In this document: in pieces, positions 1 to 5,374 of the stretch
Layout: every line of letters starts with the position of its first letter
Position numbering within the stretch: position 1 is the first letter of the stretch
Notes under the pieces: model-generated
Told to the model about the DNA's origin: nothing
Databases searched by the model: none
The model's input: the letters and a program-made list of their open reading frames with translations, nothing else
Position numbers and translations under genes: made by a program
Source of the DNA: Rhodospirillaceae bacterium
GTDB taxonomy: Bacteria; Pseudomonadota; Alphaproteobacteria; UBA828
Assembly: GCA_028819955.1 (NCBI GenBank)
Contig: JAPPKP010000088.1
Coordinates: 1-8,826, forward strand
Direction: 5' to 3'
Length of the DNA: 8,826 nt

Positions 1-74
1 CCTGACAGAGAACAGCCCACAAATATACCACTTATTTCTGGGACGTCACACTAGGTGTGGGCGAGCTACGTCTC

Positions 75-112
75 GGTCCCGCGACGCATCACCGCGTCGC
101 ATCTGCGGGACC
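75..112. repeat. Two-tier inverted repeat (hairpin)
   Basis: The outer arms GGTCCC (75-80) and GGGACC (107-112) pair perfectly. Inside them GCGACGC (81-87) pairs perfectly with GCGTCGC (94-100) around a 6-base loop. The unpaired ATCTGC (101-106) forms a bulge on one side, and its GC offers an alternative 8-bp outer pairing (GGTCCCGC with GCGGGACC). That is 13 Watson-Crick pairs within 38 bases. No T-run follows on either strand, so it does not look like a standard terminator. Function is unknown; a structured RNA element or a protein-binding dyad is possible. Confidence 0.55.
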
Positions 113-197
113 AATATTGAATTCTTGCGGATGGTGGCATACACTCGGCTGTGGAGGCTCGGCCTCGAGGGCCGCTCACGGACTACTAGCATGCGTG

Positions 198-221
198 GGA
201 GGCGGTCGGGGCGTTGCCTCC
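198..221 (-). terminator. Weak stem-loop downstream of the GS-like gene
   Basis: GGAGGC (198-203) pairs with GCCTCC (216-221) across a 12-base loop, about 30 bases past the stop codon of the minus-strand gene. There is no T-run on the minus-strand exit side, so if it terminates transcription it would be an imperfect terminator. The pairing could also be chance in GC-rich DNA. Confidence 0.25.
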
Positions 222-252
222 TCTTTCAAGAACAACCAAGCCATGTCATCCC

Positions 253-1602
253 TCAGTAAAGCTCGATGTACTCGTCCCGCTCCCACTGGGTGACGTGGGC
301 GTTGAAGCGGGCGAGCTCGGCGCGCTTCATCGTGGTGAAGACGGTCACGAACTCCTCGCCCAGCAGCTCCACCATCGCCGTGTCGGCTTCGAGCGCGGCG
401 AGCGCGGCCTCGAGATTTGCCGGGAAGGGCGGCAGGCTCGGGTCGTCCTCGCTCGGCCCGTCGGACTGCGTGACCAGCGAGCGCTGCTCAGCAAGGCCCA
501 GCAGCCCGCAGGCGAGCGTGCCGGCGGCGCAGAGGTAGGGATTGCTGATGGCTGACGAGGCCCGCATCTCCACGTGCATCCCCGGCGCGCCCGGCTGCTT
601 GATGCGCACCATCGCGCTCCGGTCCTCCTCGCCCCAGCTCACGTTTGACGGCGCGAAGGTGTGGGGTGTGAGCCGGCGGTAGCAGTTGGGCGTCGGGTTG
701 AAGAGCGCCGTGCAGGCGGCGCCGTGGTCGATGAGGCCCTGGACGAAGTGCCGGAGCGTCGGCGTCATCTCGCTCGGGTTGTCGGGGTCGTAGAAGGCGC
801 TCCGCCCGCTCTCCTGATCGAACAGGCTGATGTGGTAGTGGCAGCCGGAGCCCGCCATGCCCGCCGCCGGCTTGCCCATGAAGGTCGCGGTGAAGCCTGC
901 GTGCTGGACGATCTCCTTCACTCCGTTCTTGAAGGTGAACGCGTTGTCGAGACCGGCCATCCCCTCGGCATGCCGGTAGACCAGCTCGTACTGGGAGGGC
1001 GCGTACTCGGCGTTCGCGGTCAGCATCGGGATGCCGGCGGCGCGCAGGCCGTCGACCACCGCGCGGATCGCCGGCAGGTGGTCGTTGCGCAGATTATTGA
1101 AGATGTGGACGCCGCCGAAGATCGGCTGATGAGTCTCCTGGTCGAGCACGAAGAACTCGTACTCGTGGGCGCTCTCGATGCCGAAGCCGAGCTCGGCCGT
1201 CCGCTCCAGCATCCGCCGCGCGACGCCGCGGGGCGCGGCGTGAAGCGGCGTGCCGTCCTCCCACTCGGTGTCGCAGATCACCTTCGCCATGCCGTCGAGC
1301 CACGGCACGGTCGCGAGGGTCGCGAGGTCCGGGCGCAGGGTCTGGTCCTTGTACTTGACCTCCTCGTTGTAGAGGGTGCCGGGGATCACGTGGGAGGCCG
1401 TGTCGAGGGCGACGATGCCGCCATACATGTTCACGCCCTCGCGGGCGGAGGCAGCGAAGCGCTCGACCGGCACCTGCTTGGAACGTGCCGAGCCGTGCAT
1501 GTCCGGCAGCTCGAAGCGGACATGCTGAATGCCGTCGCGCTCGAGCCGCGCCAGTGCGTCCTCTACCTGATCGCGGGCGCCTTGCCCTCCATTGTCGGCC
1601 AC
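253..1602 (-). CDS. Glutamine synthetase-family ligase (GlnT / gamma-glutamylmethylamide synthetase-like)
   Basis: This 449-residue protein belongs to the ATP-dependent glutamate-amine ligases. The N-terminal beta-grasp part has the FELPDMHGSARSK segment (30-42). Catalytic-domain landmarks follow in order: HEYEFF (146-151) and EYAPSQYE (199-206), which hold metal-ligand glutamates; GSGCHYHISL (251-260) at the ATP/ammonium site; CYRRLTPHTFAPSNVSWG (307-324) and RSAMVRI (328-334); and EMRASSAISNPYL (345-357). In housekeeping GlnA the last motif usually reads R-(S/G)-PD-x-(A/S)-NPYL, and a tyrosine in NLYDLP is adenylylated. Here the equivalent stretch is SEDDPSLPPFP (384-394), with no tyrosine. 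By family knowledge this fits the GlnT/GMAS branch, which glutamylates ammonia or small amines, better than GlnA. The substrate is not determinable from sequence. The GTG start is set by a strong AGGAGG five bases upstream. The oxygenase gene lies 106 bases upstream on the same strand, suggesting co-transcription. Confidence 0.88.
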   Translation of the reverse strand: MADNGGQGARDQVEDALARLERDGIQHVRFELPDMHGSARSKQVPVERFAASAREGVNMYGGIVALDTASHVIPGTLYNEEVKYKDQTLRPDLATLATVPWLDGMAKVICDTEWEDGTPLHAAPRGVARRMLERTAELGFGIESAHEYEFFVLDQETHQPIFGGVHIFNNLRNDHLPAIRAVVDGLRAAGIPMLTANAEYAPSQYELVYRHAEGMAGLDNAFTFKNGVKEIVQHAGFTATFMGKPAAGMAGSGCHYHISLFDQESGRSAFYDPDNPSEMTPTLRHFVQGLIDHGAACTALFNPTPNCYRRLTPHTFAPSNVSWGEEDRSAMVRIKQPGAPGMHVEMRASSAISNPYLCAAGTLACGLLGLAEQRSLVTQSDGPSEDDPSLPPFPANLEAALAALEADTAMVELLGEEFVTVFTTMKRAELARFNAHVTQWERDEYIELY

Positions 1603-1607
1603 GGCCG

Positions 1608-1613
1608 CCTCCT
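1608..1613 (-). promoter_or_regulatory. Ribosome binding site fixing the GTG start of the GS-like gene
   Basis: On the minus strand AGGAGG is followed by five bases (CGGCC) and then GTG. This is a near-ideal Shine-Dalgarno match and spacing, and it supports the GTG at 1602 over any internal ATG. Confidence 0.8.
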
Positions 1614-1708
1614 CTCCGTCACGCCTCGTTCGCCCACCATGCGGGCGGCACGAATTCGCGGTCTCGGGCGCGGCGAGTCAAGGGCCGATGGCGCCGTCGC
1701 CAGCGCCG

Positions 1709-2725
1709 CTACTCCGCCGCGGCCTCGGCGTCGGCGAGGAGCGGGCGGCGGCTCAGGTCGATCTTGCGGGCGACATGGGCGCCGGAGGTGATGGGTGCGT
1801 AACGGGGCGGGTTGGCGTCGTCGGTGCAGCTCGGCAGGCACTCGATCACGGCATCGTAGTTGGGCTGGTGGAAGAACAGCAGCGAGAGCCGGCTGCTGTC
1901 GGCCTCCTCGCGGGGCGGGTTGACCACCCGGTGCAGAGTCGAGCGCCAGCGGTCGTTGGTCCACTCCGCCATCAGGTCGCCGAGATTGATGACGAAGGTG
2001 CCGGGGATGCAGGGCACGTCGGCCCAGGTGCCGTCCCTGCCCAGCACCTGCAGGCCGCCCACCGGGGTGTCGGAGGAGACGATGGTGAGGCTGCCGTAGT
2101 CCGCATGGGCCCCGCAGCGAAGCTGCCCCGGCAGCGGCGGGGTCGGCTGCGGCGGGTAGTAGGAGGCGATGAAGTTCGTGATGTGGCGGTCGATCTTGTC
2201 GGCGAAGAAGGTCTCGGGCAGGCCCAGCGCGCAGGCGAATATCCGCATCAGGTCGCCGGCCAGCCGCTCCATCTCCCGATAGTAGGCCTCCCACAGCGGC
2301 CGCATCTCCGCCGGCCGGTCGGGCCAGAGGTTGGCTGCGAAGAAGCGCCAGCCGTTGGGTCCGTAGTGATACTCGTCGTAGGCGTGGTCGTAGGGCCCGG
2401 TGACGAAGCTCTCCCGCCAATCGGGCGCGCCTTCGTCCGCATCCATGCTGTAGGCCACGTCCTCGCTGCCCACGGTCATCAGCCCGCGGTAGCGGTCGGG
2501 CGGCATCTTGACCCTGAGCTTCTCCCAATACGGCAGGTCGAAGAAGGCGCGGGTGACGCGGCGCATCTCGTCGATCTCGGCTTGCGCCACGCCGTGGCCC
2601 GCTATGACGAGGAAGCCGATCTCGCGGCAGGCATCGTCCACTTGCGCGGCGACACGCGCCTTGTCCTCGCGCCCGCCGGCGAGAAACGGCGCAATATCGA
2701 TCACTGGAACAACCGACTCTGCCAT
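1709..2725 (-). CDS. 2-oxoglutarate/Fe(II)-dependent oxygenase, isopenicillin N synthase family
   Basis: This 338-residue soluble protein has the two-part layout of the isopenicillin N synthase/DIOX family. The N-terminal domain carries VIDIAPF (8-14) and GFLVIAGHG (37-45). The C-terminal double-stranded beta-helix carries the iron ligands HADYGSLTI (H207, D209) and HRVVNP (H265). The co-substrate-binding R-x-S motif is at RLS (279-281). Family members use Fe(II), O2 and usually 2-oxoglutarate to hydroxylate or oxidise small molecules; the target is unknown here. The ATG is preceded by GGGAG six bases upstream, and AAGGA lies directly against it. It is the first gene of the minus-strand pair with the GS-like ligase, so an amine or amino-acid-derived substrate is a reasonable guess. 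It is divergent from moaA, with a mobile cassette between them. I see no broken motif or frameshift. Confidence 0.9.
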   Translation of the reverse strand: MAESVVPVIDIAPFLAGGREDKARVAAQVDDACREIGFLVIAGHGVAQAEIDEMRRVTRAFFDLPYWEKLRVKMPPDRYRGLMTVGSEDVAYSMDADEGAPDWRESFVTGPYDHAYDEYHYGPNGWRFFAANLWPDRPAEMRPLWEAYYREMERLAGDLMRIFACALGLPETFFADKIDRHITNFIASYYPPQPTPPLPGQLRCGAHADYGSLTIVSSDTPVGGLQVLGRDGTWADVPCIPGTFVINLGDLMAEWTNDRWRSTLHRVVNPPREEADSSRLSLLFFHQPNYDAVIECLPSCTDDANPPRYAPITSGAHVARKIDLSRRPLLADAEAAAE

Positions 2726-2757
2726 TCCTTGCTCCCGCCATGTCGGCTATGCAAGCT

Positions 2758-2775
2758 GGGCGGTTGACACCGCCC
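2758..2775. promoter_or_regulatory. Dyad upstream of the oxygenase gene (candidate operator)
   Basis: GGGCGGT and ACCGCCC form a perfect 7-bp inverted repeat around TGAC. A C-G pair and a T-G pair extend it outward to 2756-2777. It starts 33 bases upstream of the oxygenase ATG. The loop side contains TTGACA, which matches a -35 box for the plus strand, but I find no matching -10 at the right distance. An operator for the minus-strand pair, or a hairpin in its leader, is possible. Confidence 0.35.
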
Positions 2776-2808
2776 GGATCGTGCCCACATCCCGCACGAG
2801 AATATCCT

Positions 2809-2816
2809 CACCGTCG
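2809..2816. repeat. Left target-site duplication of the cassette
   Basis: CACCGTCG directly abuts the left terminal inverted repeat. An identical 8-mer abuts the right end at 3455-3462. The exact repeat, in direct orientation and touching both element ends, is the signature of a transposition event. Confidence 0.85.
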
Positions 2817-2825
2817 GGTAGTGTC
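2817..2825 (+). repeat. Left terminal inverted repeat of the cassette
   Basis: GGTAGTGTC is the exact reverse complement of 3446-3454. Extended inward, the two ends agree at 11 of 12 positions. A 10-bp repeat with a 6-bp duplication is an equally exact but shorter reading of the same junction. Confidence 0.85.
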
Positions 2826-2837
2826 TCAACTTGAAAT

Positions 2838-3329
2838 CTAGCAGGCGTCGGCGTTCACCCGCAGATATTCGTCGACGAACTTATCGCCGTGCCTTGCTAC
2901 GGCGGATAGGATAAATCCAGCCGAAGAACCGTGTGTTCCTGTGGATCCTGTGACCCATGTGGAGGCGAATCCGGTGAGTTGCCCCATTCCTTCTGGCTTC
3001 AGCCAAAAAGGGATCGCCACCTCCACGTATCTGGTAAACTCGAAGCCTATGGCATAGGCCCGGCCGACCACGTTGACATTCACGTATAGATACGGGCTCG
3101 CATCATTATCGTAAATGCGGGCACCGCGCAGTCGACTCCGCACCGCTGTTTCAATGTCCTCACGATGAAGACCAATCTCTCCGGAATCGTCCGTCAAGCC
3201 CTCGACCACCAAGTCCACTGGTCGGCAGCCGTTCCATAGCTTGAAACGATCTCTGTCGCTCACCTCTTCTGCCGATGCCGATGTGGCGATGAGCGCGAGC
3301 GCGGCGATCATGATGATTGCTGCTCGCAT
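2838..3329 (-). CDS. Small secreted or periplasmic protein of unknown function (cassette passenger gene)
   Basis: I do not recognise this 163-residue protein. Residues 1-20 form a typical signal peptide: MRAA, a hydrophobic run (IIMIAALALIA), then ATSASA before EE, giving a likely signal peptidase I cut after residue 20. The mature part has about 143 residues and no further membrane segment. It has only two cysteines, in NGC (35) and at the very C-terminus (163), which could form a disulfide. Visible segments include LWNGCRPVDLVVEGL (31-45), an acidic helix-like stretch HREDIETAVRSRLRG (55-69) and a probably beta-rich second half. The frame stays open upstream to 3389, but the ATG at 3329 is preferred: GGGAG lies six bases before it and the signal peptide starts there. 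It fills most of the mobile cassette, ending 12 bases from the left end repeat. The function is unknown; an envelope role is inferred only from export. Confidence 0.72.
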   Translation of the reverse strand: MRAAIIMIAALALIATSASAEEVSDRDRFKLWNGCRPVDLVVEGLTDDSGEIGLHREDIETAVRSRLRGARIYDNDASPYLYVNVNVVGRAYAIGFEFTRYVEVAIPFWLKPEGMGQLTGFASTWVTGSTGTHGSSAGFILSAVARHGDKFVDEYLRVNADAC

Positions 3330-3400
3330 GGTGGTCTCCCAGGAGCTGATAGGGGGGCAAATGTTGCGCGGGCGCGCGTGGCGCACCATATCATGACGGC

Positions 3401-3422
3401 GTCGTCACGATGTCGTCACGAC
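3401..3422. promoter_or_regulatory. Two tandem 11-bp dyads upstream of the cassette gene
   Basis: GTCGTCACGAT (3401-3411) is followed immediately by GTCGTCACGAC (3412-3422). The second is a perfect dyad (GTCGT, C, ACGAC) and the first differs from it by one base. The 11-base period places both on the same face of the helix. They lie 72-93 bases upstream of the cassette gene start and about 24 bases inside the right end repeat. They could be an operator for the passenger gene or subterminal transposase sites; the sequence does not decide. Confidence 0.5.
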
Positions 3423-3445
3423 GCAACCATACATGATGACAGTGC

Positions 3446-3454
3446 GACACTACC
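3446..3454 (-). repeat. Right terminal inverted repeat of the cassette
   Basis: GACACTACC is the exact reverse complement of the left end GGTAGTGTC (2817-2825) and is directly followed by the right copy of CACCGTCG. Confidence 0.85.
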
Positions 3455-3462
3455 CACCGTCG
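3455..3462. repeat. Right target-site duplication of the cassette
   Basis: CACCGTCG is identical to 2809-2816 and touches the right terminal repeat. Removing one copy together with the element would restore a continuous ancestral oxygenase-moaA intergenic region. Confidence 0.85.
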
Positions 3463-3486
3463 CGTAATGTCGTGCGGTCGCGTAAT
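3459..3486. repeat. Direct repeat GTCGCGTAAT in the moaA leader
   Basis: GTCGCGTAAT occurs at 3459-3468 and again at 3477-3486, a period of 18 bases. The first copy overlaps the right target-site duplication, so the cassette entered at the edge of this repeat. It could be a regulator site for moaA. TAATAT at 3483-3488 is a poor -10-like match with no clear -35. Confidence 0.45.
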
Positions 3487-3499
3487 ATGCGGGGCGCCG

Positions 3500-3531
3500 G
3501 GCGGCACAGGAGCCGCCGCGCGCCGGCGGAG
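3500..3531 (+). promoter_or_regulatory. moaA leader with two mutually exclusive stems near the ribosome site
   Basis: GGCGGC (3500-3505) can pair with GCCGCC (3512-3517) across a 6-base loop. The second arm (CCGCC, 3513-3517) can instead pair with GGCGG (3525-3529), which overlaps the probable Shine-Dalgarno GGAG (3528-3531) just before the moaA ATG. Alternative pairing of this sort could tune translation. However, GC-rich sequence often pairs by chance, and the leader is too short to match the known molybdenum cofactor riboswitch convincingly. Confidence 0.25.
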
Positions 3532-3539
3532 CGGAAGCC

Positions 3540-4532
3540 ATGCTGATCGACCCATTCGAACGCCACGTCACTTACCTGCGGGTCTCCGTCACGGACCGGT
3601 GCGACTTCCGCTGCTTCTACTGCATGTCGGAGCACATGAGTTTCCTGCCGAAGGCGGAGCTGCTGACGCTTGAGGAGCTGGACCGCCTCTGCAGCGCCTT
3701 CGTCGGCCTCGGCGTGCGCAAGCTGCGCATCACCGGCGGCGAGCCGCTGGTGCGGAAGGGCGTCATGGGGCTGTTCGAGAGCTTGGGCCGGCATCTGAAG
3801 ACCGGCGCGCTCGACGAGCTTACGCTCACCACCAACGGCAGCCAGCTGCCGCGCCACGCGGAAGGCCTCTACGCGGCCGGCGTTCGCCGGATCAACATCT
3901 CCCTCGACACCCGCGATCCCGCAAAATTCGCAGAAATCACCCGCTGGGGCCGACTAGACCAGGTGCTGGAGGGGATCGCGGCGGCGCGCGCGGCAGGCCT
4001 CAAAGTCAAGATCAACACCGTGGCGCTGCGCGGCGTCAACGAGGAGGAGATCGAGGACCTGATCGCGTGGTGCGCGGCCGAGGGCCACGACATCACCTTC
4101 ATCGAGACTATGCCGCTCGGCGATATCGACGGCGACCGCACCGAGCACTACCTGCCGCTCTCCCTCGTCCGCGCGCGGCTCCGCAAGCGCTGGACCCTGG
4201 AGGAGAGCGACCACCGCACCGGCGGGCCCGCGCGCTACGTCACGGTGCGCGAGACCGGCCAGCGGATCGGCTTCATCACGCCGCTTACCCACAACTTCTG
4301 CGAATCCTGCAACCGGGTCCGGCTCACCTGCACCGGCACGCTCTACATGTGCCTCGGCCAGGAGGACGCGGCCGACCTGCGCACCCCGCTCCGCCGGAGC
4401 GAGAGCGACGAGGCGCTGGTCGACGCGATCCACGAGGCGATCGGACGCAAGCCCAAGGGCCACGACTTCATCATCGACCGCCGCCATACCGGCCCGGCGG
4501 TCGGCCGCCACATGAGCGTGACCGGCGGCTGA
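3540..4532 (+). CDS. moaA: GTP 3',8-cyclase MoaA (molybdenum cofactor synthesis)
   Basis: MoaA is a cytosolic radical-SAM enzyme that converts GTP to (8S)-3',8-cyclo-7,8-dihydro-GTP, which MoaC turns into cyclic pyranopterin monophosphate, the first stage of molybdenum cofactor synthesis. The N-terminal radical-SAM cluster motif C-x3-C-x2-C is at C21, C25 and C28 ([12 protein letters not shown]). ITGGEPL (64-70) is the SAM-binding GGEP motif. The second cluster motif C-x2-C-x13-C is at C254, C257 and C271, and the protein ends in the double glycine (329-330) characteristic of active MoaA. At 330 residues it is full length. The ATG is preceded by a GGAG/GGAAG stretch. It is the first gene of the plus-strand run, with nadK 61 bases downstream. 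No other molybdenum cofactor gene is visible in the window. Confidence 0.97.
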   Translation: MLIDPFERHVTYLRVSVTDRCDFRCFYCMSEHMSFLPKAELLTLEELDRLCSAFVGLGVRKLRITGGEPLVRKGVMGLFESLGRHLKTGALDELTLTTNGSQLPRHAEGLYAAGVRRINISLDTRDPAKFAEITRWGRLDQVLEGIAAARAAGLKVKINTVALRGVNEEEIEDLIAWCAAEGHDITFIETMPLGDIDGDRTEHYLPLSLVRARLRKRWTLEESDHRTGGPARYVTVRETGQRIGFITPLTHNFCESCNRVRLTCTGTLYMCLGQEDAADLRTPLRRSESDEALVDAIHEAIGRKPKGHDFIIDRRHTGPAVGRHMSVTGG

Positions 4533-4593
4533 CCGGCCGCCGCCGCCCGGCCCGCTTCCCGCGCCGCGCCGGCGCCGCCCATCGGGGGACCCC

Positions 4594-5361
4594 ATGCCTT
4601 ATCGGAGGATGGCCGCCGTCGCGTCGACCGCCGCCGATGCCCAGGCCGCTCTGGCCGAGATTGCCGCCCGCTACCCCCTGGCCGAGCCGGCCGATGCCGA
4701 CGTCATCGTCGCCCTCGGCGGCGACGGCTTCATGCTGGAGACCCAGCACCGCCTGCTGCGCCAGGGCAAGCCGATCTACGGCATGAGCCGGGGCACGGTC
4801 GGCTTCCTGATGAACGAATTCTCCCTCGACGACCTGCCCGCACGGCTTGAGCAGGCGCACAGCACGGTCCTGCACCCGCTCAGCATGCAAGCCAGGACGA
4901 TCCACGGCGCGACCCACGAGGCGCTCGCCATCAACGAGGTCTCGATGCTGCGCGAGACCCGTCAGGCCGCCAAGATCAGAATCAGCGTGGACGGCGTCGA
5001 GCGCGTGCCGGAGCTGATCTGCGACGGGATGATCGTGGCGACGCCCGCCGGCAGCACCGCCTACAACCTCTCGGCCCACGGCCCGATCATTCCGCTCGGC
5101 GCCAACATCCTGGCGCTCACGCCGATCAGCGCCTTCCGTCCGCGCCGCTGGCGGGGCGCGCTGCTGCTGCACGAGGCCACCGTGCGGCTGGAGGTGATCG
5201 AGCACGACAAGCGCCCGGTGAGCGCGGTCGCCGACTACACCGAGGTGCGCGACGTGGCGTCGGTCGAGGTCGCGGTCGATCACGCGACGGCGATCAACCT
5301 CCTGTTCGATCCCGAACACAGCCTCACCGAGCGCATCCTCACCGAACAGTTCACCCCCTGA
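4594..5361 (+). CDS. nadK: NAD kinase
   Basis: This cytosolic enzyme phosphorylates NAD at the 2' hydroxyl of the adenosine ribose to make NADP. At 255 residues it is the short form common in alphaproteobacteria. The GGDG motif is at 42-45 (ALGGDGFML), the NE motif at 114-115 (AINEVSML), and the glycine-rich core runs from D144 ([17 protein letters not shown], 144-160) into AHGPI. All family landmarks are intact. The ATG at 4594 follows GGGGGA by four bases; a second ATG five codons on has GGAGG touching it and is less likely. It sits between moaA and the AbrB-like membrane gene (13-base gap), so the three may share a transcript, though their functions are not obviously linked. Confidence 0.95.
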   Translation: MPYRRMAAVASTAADAQAALAEIAARYPLAEPADADVIVALGGDGFMLETQHRLLRQGKPIYGMSRGTVGFLMNEFSLDDLPARLEQAHSTVLHPLSMQARTIHGATHEALAINEVSMLRETRQAAKIRISVDGVERVPELICDGMIVATPAGSTAYNLSAHGPIIPLGANILALTPISAFRPRRWRGALLLHEATVRLEVIEHDKRPVSAVADYTEVRDVASVEVAVDHATAINLLFDPEHSLTERILTEQFTP

Positions 5362-5374
5362 GGGTGCGCGATCC

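Larger units (their letters stand above)
1..252. other. Non-coding region downstream of the glutamine synthetase-like gene
   Basis: I see no convincing gene here; the short reading frames lack a plausible ribosome site and family features. The first 60 bases are AT-richer than the rest of the window. There are three inverted repeats in a row: CCCA-c-AAATA pairing with TATTT-c-TGGG (16-42), CACAC with GTGTG around TAG (47-59), and a strong stem at 75-112. A weaker stem (198-221) lies nearest the end of the minus-strand gene. The region may hold the 3' end of that transcript or a small structured RNA, but nothing identifies one. Confidence 0.5.
2817..3454. mobile_element. 638-bp non-autonomous transposable cassette (mobile insertion cassette) with one passenger gene
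   Basis: The element begins with GGTAGTGTC (2817-2825) and ends with its exact reverse complement GACACTACC (3446-3454). Pairing continues inward for three more bases with one mismatch (TCA against GCA). Both ends are flanked by the same 8-bp direct repeat CACCGTCG. No transposase frame lies inside; the only credible gene is the minus-strand secreted-protein gene, whose stop codon sits 12 bases from the left end repeat. One 60-base line counted inside (3001-3060) is about 53% GC, against 62% and 72% in two lines of moaA, consistent with foreign origin. By known organisation this matches mobile insertion cassettes: passenger genes between IS-type ends, moved in trans. An 8-bp duplication is typical of a few IS families, including IS1595, where passenger genes are documented, but I cannot assign the family from the ends alone. 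Confidence 0.82.

Noticed and set aside
661..1791. Plus-strand open frame of 376 codons opposite the GS-like gene
   Set aside because: Antisense shadow: low-complexity Arg/Ala/Val composition, no motif, while the minus-strand frame has a perfect ribosome site and complete GS motifs.
1563..2741. Long open frame of 392 codons on the minus strand overlapping the oxygenase gene
   Set aside because: It is an out-of-frame shadow in GC-rich DNA, rich in Arg, Ala and Gly with no family motif; the overlapping frame has all oxygenase catalytic residues.
1592..2767. Plus-strand open frame of 391 codons opposite the oxygenase gene
   Set aside because: Antisense shadow with no recognisable domain; it also spans the gap between the two real genes and enters the upstream dyad.
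2764..2769. TTGACA as a moaA promoter -35 box
   Set aside because: No acceptable -10 hexamer lies 16-18 bases downstream, the mobile cassette separates it from moaA, and the hexamer is the centre of a dyad.
3330..3389. Upstream extension of the cassette gene to an ATG at 3389
   Set aside because: The extra 20 residues would bury the signal peptide; the ATG at 3329 has GGGAG six bases upstream and starts the signal peptide directly.
4594..5361. NAD kinase with SAHGP in place of the more usual SAGGP as a possible functional change
   Set aside because: The GGDG, NE and GSTAY motifs are intact, and variation at this glycine is to my knowledge tolerated within alphaproteobacterial NAD kinases.
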